A stretch of 34,763 nucleotides of DNA from Paracoccaceae bacterium (GTDB lineage: Bacteria; Pseudomonadota; Alphaproteobacteria; Rhodobacterales; Rhodobacteraceae), in the NCBI GenBank assembly GCA_947476475.1, contig CANJQT010000032.1, positions 1 through 34,763 on the forward strand. The letters are read 5' to 3'. The notes under the pieces were generated by a model. It worked only from the letters and a program-made list of their open reading frames with translations, was not told the DNA's origin and did no database searches. This document shows, one piece after another, positions 25,771 through 32,950 of the stretch (the first letter of the stretch is position 1; each line of letters begins with the position of its first letter). The position numbers and the translations under genes were made by a program.

Positions 25771-26300
25771 GGCCAGCAGATCGGCGATCTCTTCGTTCTC
25801 GCCCTTCAGCTTCGGGCTGTAGCGATAACAGGTTTCGCTGACACCAAAGGCCCGGCAGGCCAGCGCAATGCTGACCTTGTGTCGCGCCACCGCGTTCTCG
25901 GCCATCTCGCGGCGTTGAGATGGCCGTGTCATTTTCTTCCCAGAGCCTCCTTAAGCAGATCAGCTTGCATGCTAAGGTCCGCATACATCCGCTTCAGGCG
26001 CCGGTTCTCCTCTTTCATCGCCTTCATATGGCTGATCAGCCCTCGCCATGGTCACTCGGACCAGTGGCGTTCCCATGGCTCGACATCCATCCCGCCATAC
26101 TTCGCCCGCCACTTATAAGACGACGCGCTGCTCATGCCGTGCTCACGGCACAGCTCGGCCACTGGCATCCCGCCTTCAGCCTTGCGCAAGATCGCGAGGA
26201 TCTGCGCCTCAGTGTATCTGTTTGTCTTCATTCAGAATCTCCTCGTTCATCTTGCCGAGAAAATTCTACTTTTGCAGCCCATTACTTTTGGGGCGGATTA
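25771..26300 (-). pseudogene. IS3-family element remnant, OrfA and OrfB 5' part
   Basis: On the minus strand an OrfA starts at ATG 26231 (MKTNRYTEAQILAILRKAEG, then AELCREHGMSSASSYKWRAK) and hits an in-frame stop at 26052-26054 after a foreign-looking stretch (VEPWERHWSE). The frame then resumes with the rest of OrfA (MKEENRRLKRMYADLSMQAD, ending KEALGRK at 25929). OrfB starts at 25932 by ATGA overlap (MTRPSQRREMAENAVARHKV, then ACRAFGVSETCYRYSPKLKG) and breaks off after about 53 residues into IS6 sequence. The likely outer end, with CCCCAAAAGTAATGG on the minus strand, lies near 26290-26300. The OrfA stop and OrfB truncation make it dead. Confidence 0.78.
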
Positions 26301-26376
26301 GTCGTTGATTCGGATCAATGCACCACTTGCCGAAGCAAGTAATTAATTGGGTTTAAGGGATTGGGGGAATGTCATC

Positions 26377-27750
26377 ATGCATTTCAGTCCATTTCACCGG
26401 GCGGCCACGGCAGTATGCTTGTCACTTTCCTTGGCATCTCCTGCGCTCACCGAAAACCGAACAGGTTTGTCGATGTATATAGACCGACACATCGCGCATG
26501 TCTGGCCTTGGCGAGACAATACCCGGTTCGACGCCTTCGCCATCATCACAGACGTGACCGAAAAGCTCCGATACACAGACGCCTATGGCAACGAGATTGC
26601 CACCTTGATGACAGACAGGTTCGAGGGTCTCCCGCTTTTGGTCCTGACTGATGAAGATGGTGACGGGCGGGCGGATTTCTACGTCTATTACAATGAGAGG
26701 CGCGAGGACACTACTCAGGAATTCGGCGCATTCTACACGGAACCAAACAAGGTCGCGCCGTATTGGCTTGTCTTCAATAGTGGTCCCAGCATTGAGTTGT
26801 CCGACGAAGGCGACCCGGTTATGTATTGGGTCAACTACCAGTTCGTTGACCGAAACCGGGACAGCAGTTTCGACACCTACGCCGTCAATAATCTGGACTA
26901 TGACGGTGACGGTCAGGGATCGGCGACAGACGTCCTATGGCTTTACGACGATGATTTCGACGGCGGGCTGGATTGGGGCGAGCACATTGTCGATGGTGTT
27001 TTCCAAAAAATTCCCATCGTTGAAGGCGTGTTCCAGACGCGGCGACTTGGCGAAGAGATGGATGAACATAAGTTCCGCGTCGGCGACCCAATCGGTGAAT
27101 TCGCAGATCTCATTGCGGCGGATATCGGCAAGGCGTTGACCGACGGGGATAGGCCGGAAATCCAGCCCTCGGTTCCCTATTCTCCTGGCTATTCATTTCC
27201 TGTCGAGGTTGATGATCTGGAAGGTTGGCGAGACTATCGGGTTGGCGACCTGAGACTCCGGCTTCCGGCCGGCGAAGAGTGGTCAATCAAATCCAGTGAA
27301 GAGGCGCTGCAGATTTCTGGGGGGCGCAGGTTCGACGAGACCGGTGCGCTGCTGACAAGCGACGCCATCATGGTTGACCGGGATGTCATGTCCGACCCGA
27401 TCTTCGGGGAATGGGTCGCGGCGGAACTGGCGACGCGCTATCGGGAATGGGAAATCTGGAATATGCGCCAGGATGAAGAGTTTGCCCTAGCGGATGTGCA
27501 GATGGGTGACACGACGGTCGCTGACAATACCTTCTATTTCCTAAGGCATACTCTCCTGTACGATCCTCCGGTCGAAAACGGAATTAGACGCATTAGGCAG
27601 GAACTCTACCTCGTCTTTCCAACGGACTTCGCCGAGAACCACGCATTCTATAAGCTGTTTCTGATGCGATATTGCGTTCAGGACCTCTGCGATAACGATG
27701 AACTCGACGTGTCGTTCCTGCGGCAGGTGCTTAGTCAGGTCTCTTTCTGA
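26377..27750 (+). CDS. Secreted protein with EF-hand-like calcium loops, function unknown
   Basis: This encodes 457 residues from ATG 26377, with GGGGGA about nine bases before it. A signal peptide covers residues 1 to about 25 (MHFSPFHRAATAVCLSLSLA, then SPALT). Four Asp-rich loops of the calcium-binding DxDxDG type follow: TDEDGDGRADF near residue 92, VDRNRDSSFDTY near 158, DYDGDGQGSATD near 174 and YDDDFDGGLDWGE near 190. These resemble EF-hand/dockerin or FG-GAP-like calcium loops. The C-terminal half (DYRVGDLRLRLPAGEEWSIK, MVDRDVMSDPIFG, FYFLRHTLLYDP) has no motif I know; two cysteines (CVQDLC) sit near the end. Base use is less GC-rich than in the neighbouring operons, and it lies between IS remnants, so acquisition by transfer is likely. 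Role and partner are unknown. Confidence 0.8.
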   Translation: MHFSPFHRAATAVCLSLSLASPALTENRTGLSMYIDRHIAHVWPWRDNTRFDAFAIITDVTEKLRYTDAYGNEIATLMTDRFEGLPLLVLTDEDGDGRADFYVYYNERREDTTQEFGAFYTEPNKVAPYWLVFNSGPSIELSDEGDPVMYWVNYQFVDRNRDSSFDTYAVNNLDYDGDGQGSATDVLWLYDDDFDGGLDWGEHIVDGVFQKIPIVEGVFQTRRLGEEMDEHKFRVGDPIGEFADLIAADIGKALTDGDRPEIQPSVPYSPGYSFPVEVDDLEGWRDYRVGDLRLRLPAGEEWSIKSSEEALQISGGRRFDETGALLTSDAIMVDRDVMSDPIFGEWVAAELATRYREWEIWNMRQDEEFALADVQMGDTTVADNTFYFLRHTLLYDPPVENGIRRIRQELYLVFPTDFAENHAFYKLFLMRYCVQDLCDNDELDVSFLRQVLSQVSF

Positions 27751-27992
27751 CGGGCATCAACTTGAACTTGAAATAATCCACCGTGATGATTGCTCAACGA
27801 AATGGATTTTGTCGGATGGTATCCACCACTGGCGGAGTTCACCATTTTGAGTAAACGCGACGTTTCTTTTGACACGCCGTCCGAAAGCAGTCTTTGGCGC
27901 TGACGTATCGACAGTTCACTTTGTCCCGCACGACAGCCCCACGCAAACAGTGCGCATGCGCCGCGAACGAGGGTTCGAATTGTCTGAATCAA
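27751..27992. other. Short non-coding stretch before IS481 scrap
   Basis: No gene is supported. The bases just after the stop of the calcium-loop protein are comparatively AT-rich, and no stem-loop terminator could be picked out. Confidence 0.5.
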
Positions 27993-28094
27993 TCAATCGA
28001 CCCAGGCAGCCTGGGCCTTGGAAAGCTGGCCGGCGACGACCGCCAAGGCCATTTTCTCACGAGCAAGTGTCAGACGGACATTCTGGTGGATCTT
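27993..28094 (-). pseudogene. IS481-type transposase N-terminal scrap
   Basis: On the minus strand 33 codons read KIHQNVRLTLAREKMALAVV and then AGQLSKAQAAWVD before a stop. This resembles the start of IS481-group transposases (HKNARLT ... GLSKAQAA). No further part of the element is present. It directly follows the IS3-type OrfA fragment, so one element probably broke into the other or both were trimmed by deletions. The match is short and made from memory of the family. Confidence 0.45.
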
Positions 28095-28362
28095 CGTTAA
28101 GGGTGTTAAAGGCCCGAAGTGTAGTAACTCTACGGTCCAGCCGAACTCGGCCATGCTGGCTGCGATCTTGGCGACCCAGCCACCGCGTCAGCGTCGACAA
28201 CCTCATACCAAGATCTTCCGCAGACTCTCGCTGAGTCCTGCCGCTGGTCAGCGCAAGCCGCACCGCTTCACGCCGAAACTCCGGCGTCGGTCTGTTCCCG
28301 TTTCCCATAGAACACCTCTTGGCTCCTCAGTTGGTGCTCTCCACTTTTTTCGGGCAAGTCCA
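28095..28362 (-). pseudogene. IS3-type OrfA 5' remnant with element end
   Basis: The frame starting at ATG 28308 on the minus strand gives MGNGNRPTPEFRREAVRLAL, then TSGRTQRESAEDLGMRLSTL and TRWLGRQ, a helix-turn-helix OrfA of an IS3-type transposase. It loses similarity after about residue 50 and continues as unrelated sequence. A likely terminal inverted repeat (TGGACTTGCCCGAAAAAAGT on the minus strand) occupies about 28340-28362, immediately before the acyl-CoA ligase gene. The element therefore ends next to that gene's start region. Confidence 0.7.
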
Positions 28363-28412
28363 AATTGACAAGGGTCAATGACCAAGAGCTCTGTAATGGC
28401 TGCATTAAGGGT

Positions 28413-30248
28413 ATGGTCCATTCATCGGCACTGGATATCGACATCATCGGTTGCAACGTCGCAGGGACGATCCCGGGGCTGATGTTGCATCGGGCCGAAC
28501 GTCTGCCGAATGCCGTGGCTTACTCCGAGTTCCGCAAGGGGGCGTGGCGAGACGTCACTTGGCAAGAGATGGCAAGAACCGTCGCCCGCTATCGCATCGC
28601 GCTGGATCTGGCAGGCATGGTGCGTGGTGACCGTGTCGCGGTCTTGCTGGCAAATTGCATCGACTGGATCGCATTCGACATTGCAGCCATGGCAAACGGC
28701 CTGATCACCGTGCCGCTCTATCTTCACGACAGCGCCAACAACATTTACTTCATCTTGAGGAATTCCGGTGTTCGGCTGTGCCTGATCGACAGCACGGAGC
28801 GTTGGAATAAGCTGGCCCCTGTCATTGCGCGTGGCGGTTCTTTGACCGAAGTCTGGGCGCGCAGCGGTGACCAGGCGCCGCAGAACCTGGACGGAACCGA
28901 CGTGCGCCGCCTTGCCGATGTCCTGCGCGATGCTGAAGGCGTTCCGGGGCCGCTGCGCTGCGCTGCGCAGGATATTGCCACGCTGATCCATACCTCGGGC
29001 ACCACCGGCCGACCCAAAGGCGCGATGCTGTCGCATCATGCGCTGCTTTGGAATGCCGAAGCGGTCACGGAATTCATCCCGCCGCTGACCAGCGACGTCT
29101 TTCTTTCGCTCCTGCCCTTGGCCCATGCCTTCGAGCGGACGCTGAGCTATCATATGGCTATGATGGGTGGCTCCCGGGTGGTTTTCGCGCGTTCGACCGA
29201 AACCCTGCGCCAAGACCTTCTTGATGTGCGGCCGACGATCCTGATCGCGGTGCCGCGGCTTTATGAACGGATCCATGACACAATCCAAAGCAAAGCCGCG
29301 CAAAGCCCGCTCAGACGAAGGCTGGCCCAGTGGGCAGCGGAAATCGGCTGGCGGCAGTTCGAAGCGCACCACGGCAGGGCAGACCCTCCCGGCGCAATCA
29401 CACGCTTTCTAGTGTGGCCACTCCTTGAACGGCTGGTCGCCCGTCCCTTCTTGCGGGCCTTTGGGGGGCGTGTGCGGGTTGCGGTCAACGGTGGCGCACC
29501 GATGTCGACAAATGTCAGCCATTTCCTGATCGGTCTTGGACTCCCGCTTGTCGAGGGCTACGGGTTAACCGAGGCGGCGCCTGTCGTCACCGCGACCACC
29601 TTGGAGGATAACGCGCCAGGCTCCGTCGGACGACCCCTGCGTGGCGTCGAAATCCGGCTTGGCCGCGAAGGCGAGCTGTTGGTCAAATCCCCATCACTGA
29701 TGCGCGGCTACTGGCAGGATCCCGCAGGCAGCGCCGCCACGATTGATGGCGACGGCTGGCTGCACACCGGCGACATCGCTGAATTTCGCGCGGACCGCGT
29801 TTTCATAACCGGGCGCTTGAAAGAGCTGATCGTGCTGTCGACCGGCAAGAAAGTCGCCTCCGCCAGTATTGAGGCAGCAATCGAGGCGGACCCACTGTTC
29901 GAACAGTGCTGCGTCCTTGGCAACAATCGCGCCGCCATCGTCGCCGTCGTGGTCCTTTGCCGCAGTCGTTGGGAAGCTTTTGCCAAACTGCACGACCTGG
30001 ACCCGGAAGCCCCCAATACGCCTACGGCCACAGCGGCGATACTGACCCGCATCACAGAGGCGATACGCGATCAGCCGCCCTTTGCCCAAGTGCGCGCTGT
30101 CCATGCCTTGCTGCAGACCTGGACGGTTGAGGACGGTGGCCTGACGCCAACTCTGAAAAAAAAGCGGCAAGTCATCGAAGATCGCTATCAGACCGAGATT
30201 GAGGAGCTTTACGCGCGACAGGCGTCGCGCCGCCACTCTGTAAGATGA
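28413..30248 (+). CDS. Long-chain acyl-CoA synthetase (AMP-forming)
   Basis: This encodes 611 residues from ATG 28413 (MVHSSALDIDIIGCN); the frame is open back to a TTG at 28365 that abuts the IS3 end. It is an adenylate-forming enzyme of the FAA1/FadD15 type: P-loop LIHTSGTTGRPKGAML near residue 192, LPLAHAFERTLSYHMAMMGG, AVPRLYERIHD, VEGYGLTEAAPVV, GDGWLHTGDIAEF, ITGRLKELIVLSTGKKVASA and a C-terminal LTPTLKKKRQVIEDRY carrying the probable catalytic lysine region. It would activate a fatty acid with ATP and coenzyme A at the inner face of the membrane. A GNAT-like gene starts one base after its stop, so the acyl-CoA produced may feed that acyltransferase. With an IS end 50 bases upstream, its promoter may be supplied or disrupted by the element. 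Confidence 0.9.
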   Translation: MVHSSALDIDIIGCNVAGTIPGLMLHRAERLPNAVAYSEFRKGAWRDVTWQEMARTVARYRIALDLAGMVRGDRVAVLLANCIDWIAFDIAAMANGLITVPLYLHDSANNIYFILRNSGVRLCLIDSTERWNKLAPVIARGGSLTEVWARSGDQAPQNLDGTDVRRLADVLRDAEGVPGPLRCAAQDIATLIHTSGTTGRPKGAMLSHHALLWNAEAVTEFIPPLTSDVFLSLLPLAHAFERTLSYHMAMMGGSRVVFARSTETLRQDLLDVRPTILIAVPRLYERIHDTIQSKAAQSPLRRRLAQWAAEIGWRQFEAHHGRADPPGAITRFLVWPLLERLVARPFLRAFGGRVRVAVNGGAPMSTNVSHFLIGLGLPLVEGYGLTEAAPVVTATTLEDNAPGSVGRPLRGVEIRLGREGELLVKSPSLMRGYWQDPAGSAATIDGDGWLHTGDIAEFRADRVFITGRLKELIVLSTGKKVASASIEAAIEADPLFEQCCVLGNNRAAIVAVVVLCRSRWEAFAKLHDLDPEAPNTPTATAAILTRITEAIRDQPPFAQVRAVHALLQTWTVEDGGLTPTLKKKRQVIEDRYQTEIEELYARQASRRHSVR

Positions 30249-30249
30249 A

Positions 30250-31113
30250 ATGCCATCCAAGGGGTGCATGCCGGCTACCAATCATCGCCCCCGCAAGATG
30301 AAAGTCGACCCCATGACGGAAGAGCCTGACACGGAGGAAGTTCTGCCCAAGATTGCCGGCCGGCAAATCGTTGTGCCAACACGACTGTCCGAGCCCAAAC
30401 GTGCTGAGCTGTCGCGTCAGCTCTACAAGGTGCATCAGAGGATATTCGCGGGCGTTTCCGCCGAGGGGTTCCGCCGCCATGTGGTGGACGCACCCGCCGA
30501 GTCCACGGTGATCCAGCTCTACCTTGCCAGCGATGGTCAGGTCGTGGGCTACTGTGCCCTTCACCGCTTCCGGCGCCGCGTGCGCGGGCGCAACGCGATC
30601 GTGCTGCGAGCGGAGGCCGGACTACTGCCCGAATACCGTGGCCGTGGAGCAGCTTATGGCTTTGGAATGATCCGCGCCGCTGCCGAGAGGATCCGGCATC
30701 CGTTCACGCCGATCTATTATCTCGGAACCCTTGTTCACGCCTCAAGCTATCACCTGTTCTGTAAGTATTTTTCGCGGGTTTTCCCCCATCCCGCTCAACA
30801 GACACCGACCGACATGCAGGAAATCGCCTGCGAACTTGCCGATGGGTTTCCTGATCCGCCCGTCGCTCAATCCGATCCGCTAGTGCGTGACGTTGGATGG
30901 GTGACCATCGAGACTCCGCAAGAAAAGGCGTTGAACCGGCGGGGTGACCGGGCCGACGTGCAGTTCTTCAAGGCGCGCAATCCGGGCTACACCGAAGGGC
31001 ACGGACTGGTCGTCGTAGTCCCGATAACCTTTGGAAACTTAGTCACCGCACTCGTTTCGCGCCTGCTCGAATTGGCCCGCATCGCCTTGTGTCGCCGACA
31101 AACTGGCCTGTGA
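30250..31113 (+). CDS. GNAT-like acyltransferase paired with acyl-CoA synthetase
   Basis: This encodes 287 residues from ATG 30250; ATGs at 30268 (behind AAGGGG) and 30313 (MTEEPDTEEVLPK) are alternatives. The core is GNAT-like: IQLYLASDGQVVGYCALHRF, then AIVLRAEAGLLPEYRGRGAA, with the RxxGxG/A-type acyl-CoA loop YRGRGAA near residue 129, then IYYLGTLVHASSYHLFCKYF. The last 20 residues (FGNLVTALVSRLLELARIAL) form a hydrophobic or amphipathic helix that could attach it to the membrane. Being one base downstream of a long-chain acyl-CoA ligase, it may transfer long acyl chains, for example in an acyl-homoserine-lactone-, lipid- or N-acyl-amino-acid-forming step. The precise substrate is not known to me. 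Confidence 0.72.
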   Translation: MPSKGCMPATNHRPRKMKVDPMTEEPDTEEVLPKIAGRQIVVPTRLSEPKRAELSRQLYKVHQRIFAGVSAEGFRRHVVDAPAESTVIQLYLASDGQVVGYCALHRFRRRVRGRNAIVLRAEAGLLPEYRGRGAAYGFGMIRAAAERIRHPFTPIYYLGTLVHASSYHLFCKYFSRVFPHPAQQTPTDMQEIACELADGFPDPPVAQSDPLVRDVGWVTIETPQEKALNRRGDRADVQFFKARNPGYTEGHGLVVVVPITFGNLVTALVSRLLELARIALCRRQTGL

Positions 31114-31329
31114 GTTTGCCGCGCCTTGACAGTTCGTTCGTGTCTTCCCGGGGAATCCGCTTGAAAGTTTGCAGGTTTGCCGTGCTGCGGGAGGTCACCA
31201 AGAGGGCGATTTGCAGGGACTCTAACCTGTTCGCTTCCGGTCCCCCAACCTCAGTCACCCCTGCAAATCGTTGCATCATGGACGAAAGCTTTCACGAGTT
31301 GCCGCAGAAGCGATGCTGATAATTCGTCA
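31114..31329. repeat. Intergenic stretch with 12-base inverted repeat
   Basis: No gene is supported between the GNAT-like gene and the right IS6 scar. A perfect 12-base inverted repeat, CGATTTGCAGGG (31207-31218) and CCCTGCAAATCG (31259-31270), is separated by 40 bases. It could be a long-loop transcription stop or a small remnant of another element. Integron attC-type core sites (GTTRRRY paired with RYYYAAC) are not present. Confidence 0.5.
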
Positions 31330-31761
31330 GGCGGTGGTGTCAGACAAATGCGAACCAGTCTCTGTTTGCCCTACCCAACCCTGCCGTCAGGCAGCAAAAA
31401 GACCACGCCACTCGAGCAGAGCAGCGGCGCGGTTCAACTTGAAATTCTGTCGGCTGCAGAGGGCGCGTTCCTGGTTGAAATGGTTGTGGACCGAGGCATG
31501 AACGGAGGCGAACTTCTGCAGGCTTCGCATTCGTCGGAACCGCAGCATGGCGCGCTCGCGTCGTCGCAAAGGTTGAAGTGAATTCTCGGCGTGATTGTTC
31601 AACCAACGGCCGGTTTCCTGGCGCCCGACGTTTCCAAGTTCCCTCATCGCCGCACCATAGGATCGAAGCTTTTCCGTGACCAAAACCTCGGGAGACCCGT
31701 GGCGGCGCATTGATTTCCTGAGGGCTTTCTAGGCAGCATTGCGATCCCGGCGCTTGGTGAC
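31330..31761 (-). pseudogene. IS6-family transposase 3' remnant (right copy)
   Basis: On the minus strand the IS6/IS26-type sequence begins at about 31761 (VTKRRDRNAA), meets an in-frame TAG at 31729-31731 and continues KALRKSMRRHGSPEVLVTEK, LRSYGAAMRELGNVGRQETG, RWLNNHAENSLQPLRRRERA to NRAAALLEWRGLFAA at 31387. This is longer than the left copy but has lost the N-terminal half with the first catalytic aspartate. The terminal part from 31330 matches 25415 onward. The upstream edge at 31761 coincides with the outer edge of a long hairpin inside the ChaC-type gene, whose reading frame runs into the scar. Confidence 0.82.
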
Positions 31762-32583
31762 TGGACCTGCACCGGTTTCGTTCCGGTCTCCTTGATGGCG
31801 AGTATCGCTCTCAAAAGACCGGAACGAAACCGGTGCAGGTCCATATTGTAACCCCACGGGACGAAAGTGGATCATCCTTATCTCCTTCGCGACAAGGTCC
31901 TGCAAGTGCCAGAGATGCGGATCTTGGATGTTGGCAGCTTGCAGAGCCGCCACCGTCTTGAACAGATATTCCGCGCCAGAACCGACGTGGCCACAAGCGC
32001 GGGCAAGAATCGACGCGATTCGCTCTGCGGGAAGTTCGGGCTTATCGGTGACCTCAGGGGGGTTGGCATAGAAGCAAAGCGCCCGCAGTGGCCCCTCGTC
32101 CGACAGTAACTCGATCAATCGCAGGGCCGCGTATCCTTTCGGTCCACCGATCTCACGCCGCAGCAATCTGACCATCAGGCTGTGCCGGTCTTGGCCCAGA
32201 GGTCGCTGTGCGATGCCCGCGCAGGAGCCGCCACGGCGCAGGGCCATCATCAGGCCGGGCTGCTCTGGAGATCCCCGCCAACTGCGCATTTCGAGGCAGA
32301 AGGACCGGTGCCAGCCATGAGCAATGCATCTGCGCTGTTCAGCGATGTCGACGGCCGGCTTCCAGAGCAGGGAACCATAGGCAAAGACCCAGATCGGTCC
32401 ATCAGCGAATTCTGATAAGACTTCGGTTGCCGCGCAATCGTAATCGGCATCCGTAAAGCGGACCGCATCCGGATCGCGGGGCGGTTCGGGGATGTCGCGG
32501 TGGCACAGGGCGACAAGATCTGCTGTCAGAGACATCGAGGCACCGCGCGTCAGTTCGTGATGCGGATGGATGGGATAGTTCAT
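31729..32583 (-). CDS. chaC: ChaC-type gamma-glutamylcyclotransferase with IS-derived tail
   Basis: This encodes 284 residues from ATG 32583, which overlaps the stop of the small upstream gene as ATGA; a start at 32535 (MSLTADLV) is the alternative. The ChaC substrate motif IWVFAYGSLLW spans residues 64-74, and the likely catalytic Glu is in LLRREIGG (Glu144). The domain continues to SGAEYLFKTVAALQAANIQD and LWHLQDLVAKEIRM. ChaC proteins cut glutathione into 5-oxoproline and Cys-Gly. The last ~45 residues (from about PVGLQYGPAPV) are not part of the usual domain: they cover a long inverted repeat and then about 10 residues in frame with the IS6 transposase scar before a TAG. The catalytic domain looks complete, so the protein may still work. 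Confidence 0.85.
   Translation of the reverse strand: MNYPIHPHHELTRGASMSLTADLVALCHRDIPEPPRDPDAVRFTDADYDCAATEVLSEFADGPIWVFAYGSLLWKPAVDIAEQRRCIAHGWHRSFCLEMRSWRGSPEQPGLMMALRRGGSCAGIAQRPLGQDRHSLMVRLLRREIGGPKGYAALRLIELLSDEGPLRALCFYANPPEVTDKPELPAERIASILARACGHVGSGAEYLFKTVAALQAANIQDPHLWHLQDLVAKEIRMIHFRPVGLQYGPAPVSFRSFESDTRHQGDRNETGAGPVTKRRDRNAA
31762..31843. repeat. Long near-perfect hairpin at the chaC/IS6 junction
   Basis: A perfect inverted repeat with 28-base arms (31762-31789 and 31816-31843) surrounds 26 bases that themselves hold a smaller dyad (GCGA at 31798-31801, TCGC at 31805-31808). The left edge coincides with the point where IS6 similarity begins. Both arms lie within the 3' coding end of the ChaC-type gene. 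It looks like a fold-back created by a rearrangement or a collapsed small element. It would also form a very stable RNA hairpin. Confidence 0.85.
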
Positions 32584-32777
32584 CTCCAGCGCGGCCCCCA
32601 GTAATCGAGAACCCTGCGGGCGTTTTCGTCAAACATGGAGGCCATCAGTGCCTCTTCCCACTTTGTATCAAATCGAGAATGTTCTCCCCCACTGTCCAAA
32701 GAGAGTGAGTTCCCGGCTGCTGCTTCGGAAAGTCCCGAAGAAAGGATTTTGGCGATCAGTTTGGGTAGGTACTTCAT
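32580..32777 (-). CDS. 65-residue protein coupled to chaC, unknown function
   Basis: This short gene starts at ATG 32777 with AGGGAG about seven bases upstream and encodes MKYLPKLIAKILSSGLSEAA, then a polar section (GNSLSLDSGGEHSRFDTKWE) and EALMASMFDENARRVLDYWG PRWR at the end. Its stop overlaps the chaC start (ATGA), which suggests coupled translation. There is no signal peptide or membrane helix; the N-terminus may form a short amphipathic helix. I recognise no family. The start at 32849 in the same frame lacks a ribosome-binding site. Confidence 0.6.
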   Translation of the reverse strand: MKYLPKLIAKILSSGLSEAAAGNSLSLDSGGEHSRFDTKWEEALMASMFDENARRVLDYWGPRWR

Positions 32778-32829
32778 GTCCTGGCTCCCTGCTGTACTGC
32801 AGTTTCGATACAATGATCCTAGACCTGTG

Positions 32830-32907
32830 CCGTGAAATGAACGGGCCACAGACCGTGAAATCCCTTGGCAAAAAAGCTTTGCACGCAGGTGAGATCGTGA
32901 ATTAATT
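32830..32907 (+). promoter_or_regulatory. Control region of the BTAD regulator with CGTGAA repeats
   Basis: The 173-base divergent gap has CCGTGAAAT twice in direct orientation (32830-32838 and 32853-32861, 23 bases start to start) and a third shorter copy, CGTGAAT, at 32896-32902. A possible rightward promoter is TTGCAC at 32879-32884, 17 bases, TTAATT at 32902-32907; the third copy lies in its spacer. BTAD/SARP-type activators often bind direct repeats spaced by one or two helical turns, so this may be an autoregulatory site. The reading is by eye. Confidence 0.35.
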
Positions 32908-32950
32908 GTAAAAAGTGCGTTGGGACGCTGTCAGCAGAAGGACCTCTGCC

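Larger units (their letters stand above)
25415..31761. mobile_element. IS6-remnant-bounded island (composite-transposon-like)
   Basis: Both ends carry the same IS6-family end sequence in the same orientation: GGCGGTGCTGTCAGAC at 25415 and GGCGGTGGTGTCAGAC at 31330, each followed by nearly identical bases up to AGTCTCTGTTTGCCC and then a reversed transposase 3' part. Between them lie IS3- and IS481-type scraps, a secreted calcium-loop protein, an acyl-CoA ligase and a GNAT-like gene. Both IS6 copies have lost their transposase N-termini, so the unit cannot move on its own. The boundaries are my estimate; no target duplication could be identified. Confidence 0.55.

Noticed and set aside
27869-28234. 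A 121-codon plus-strand frame
   Set aside because: It is antisense to IS481- and IS3-type scraps and does not resemble a protein family.
31207-31270. Integron attC site suggested by the inverted repeat with long spacer
   Set aside because: The paired core sites GTTRRRY and RYYYAAC are missing and there is no integrase gene.
25415-31761. An active IS6 composite transposon
   Set aside because: Both IS6 copies lack the N-terminal part of the transposase and the right copy also has an in-frame stop, so it is only a relic.
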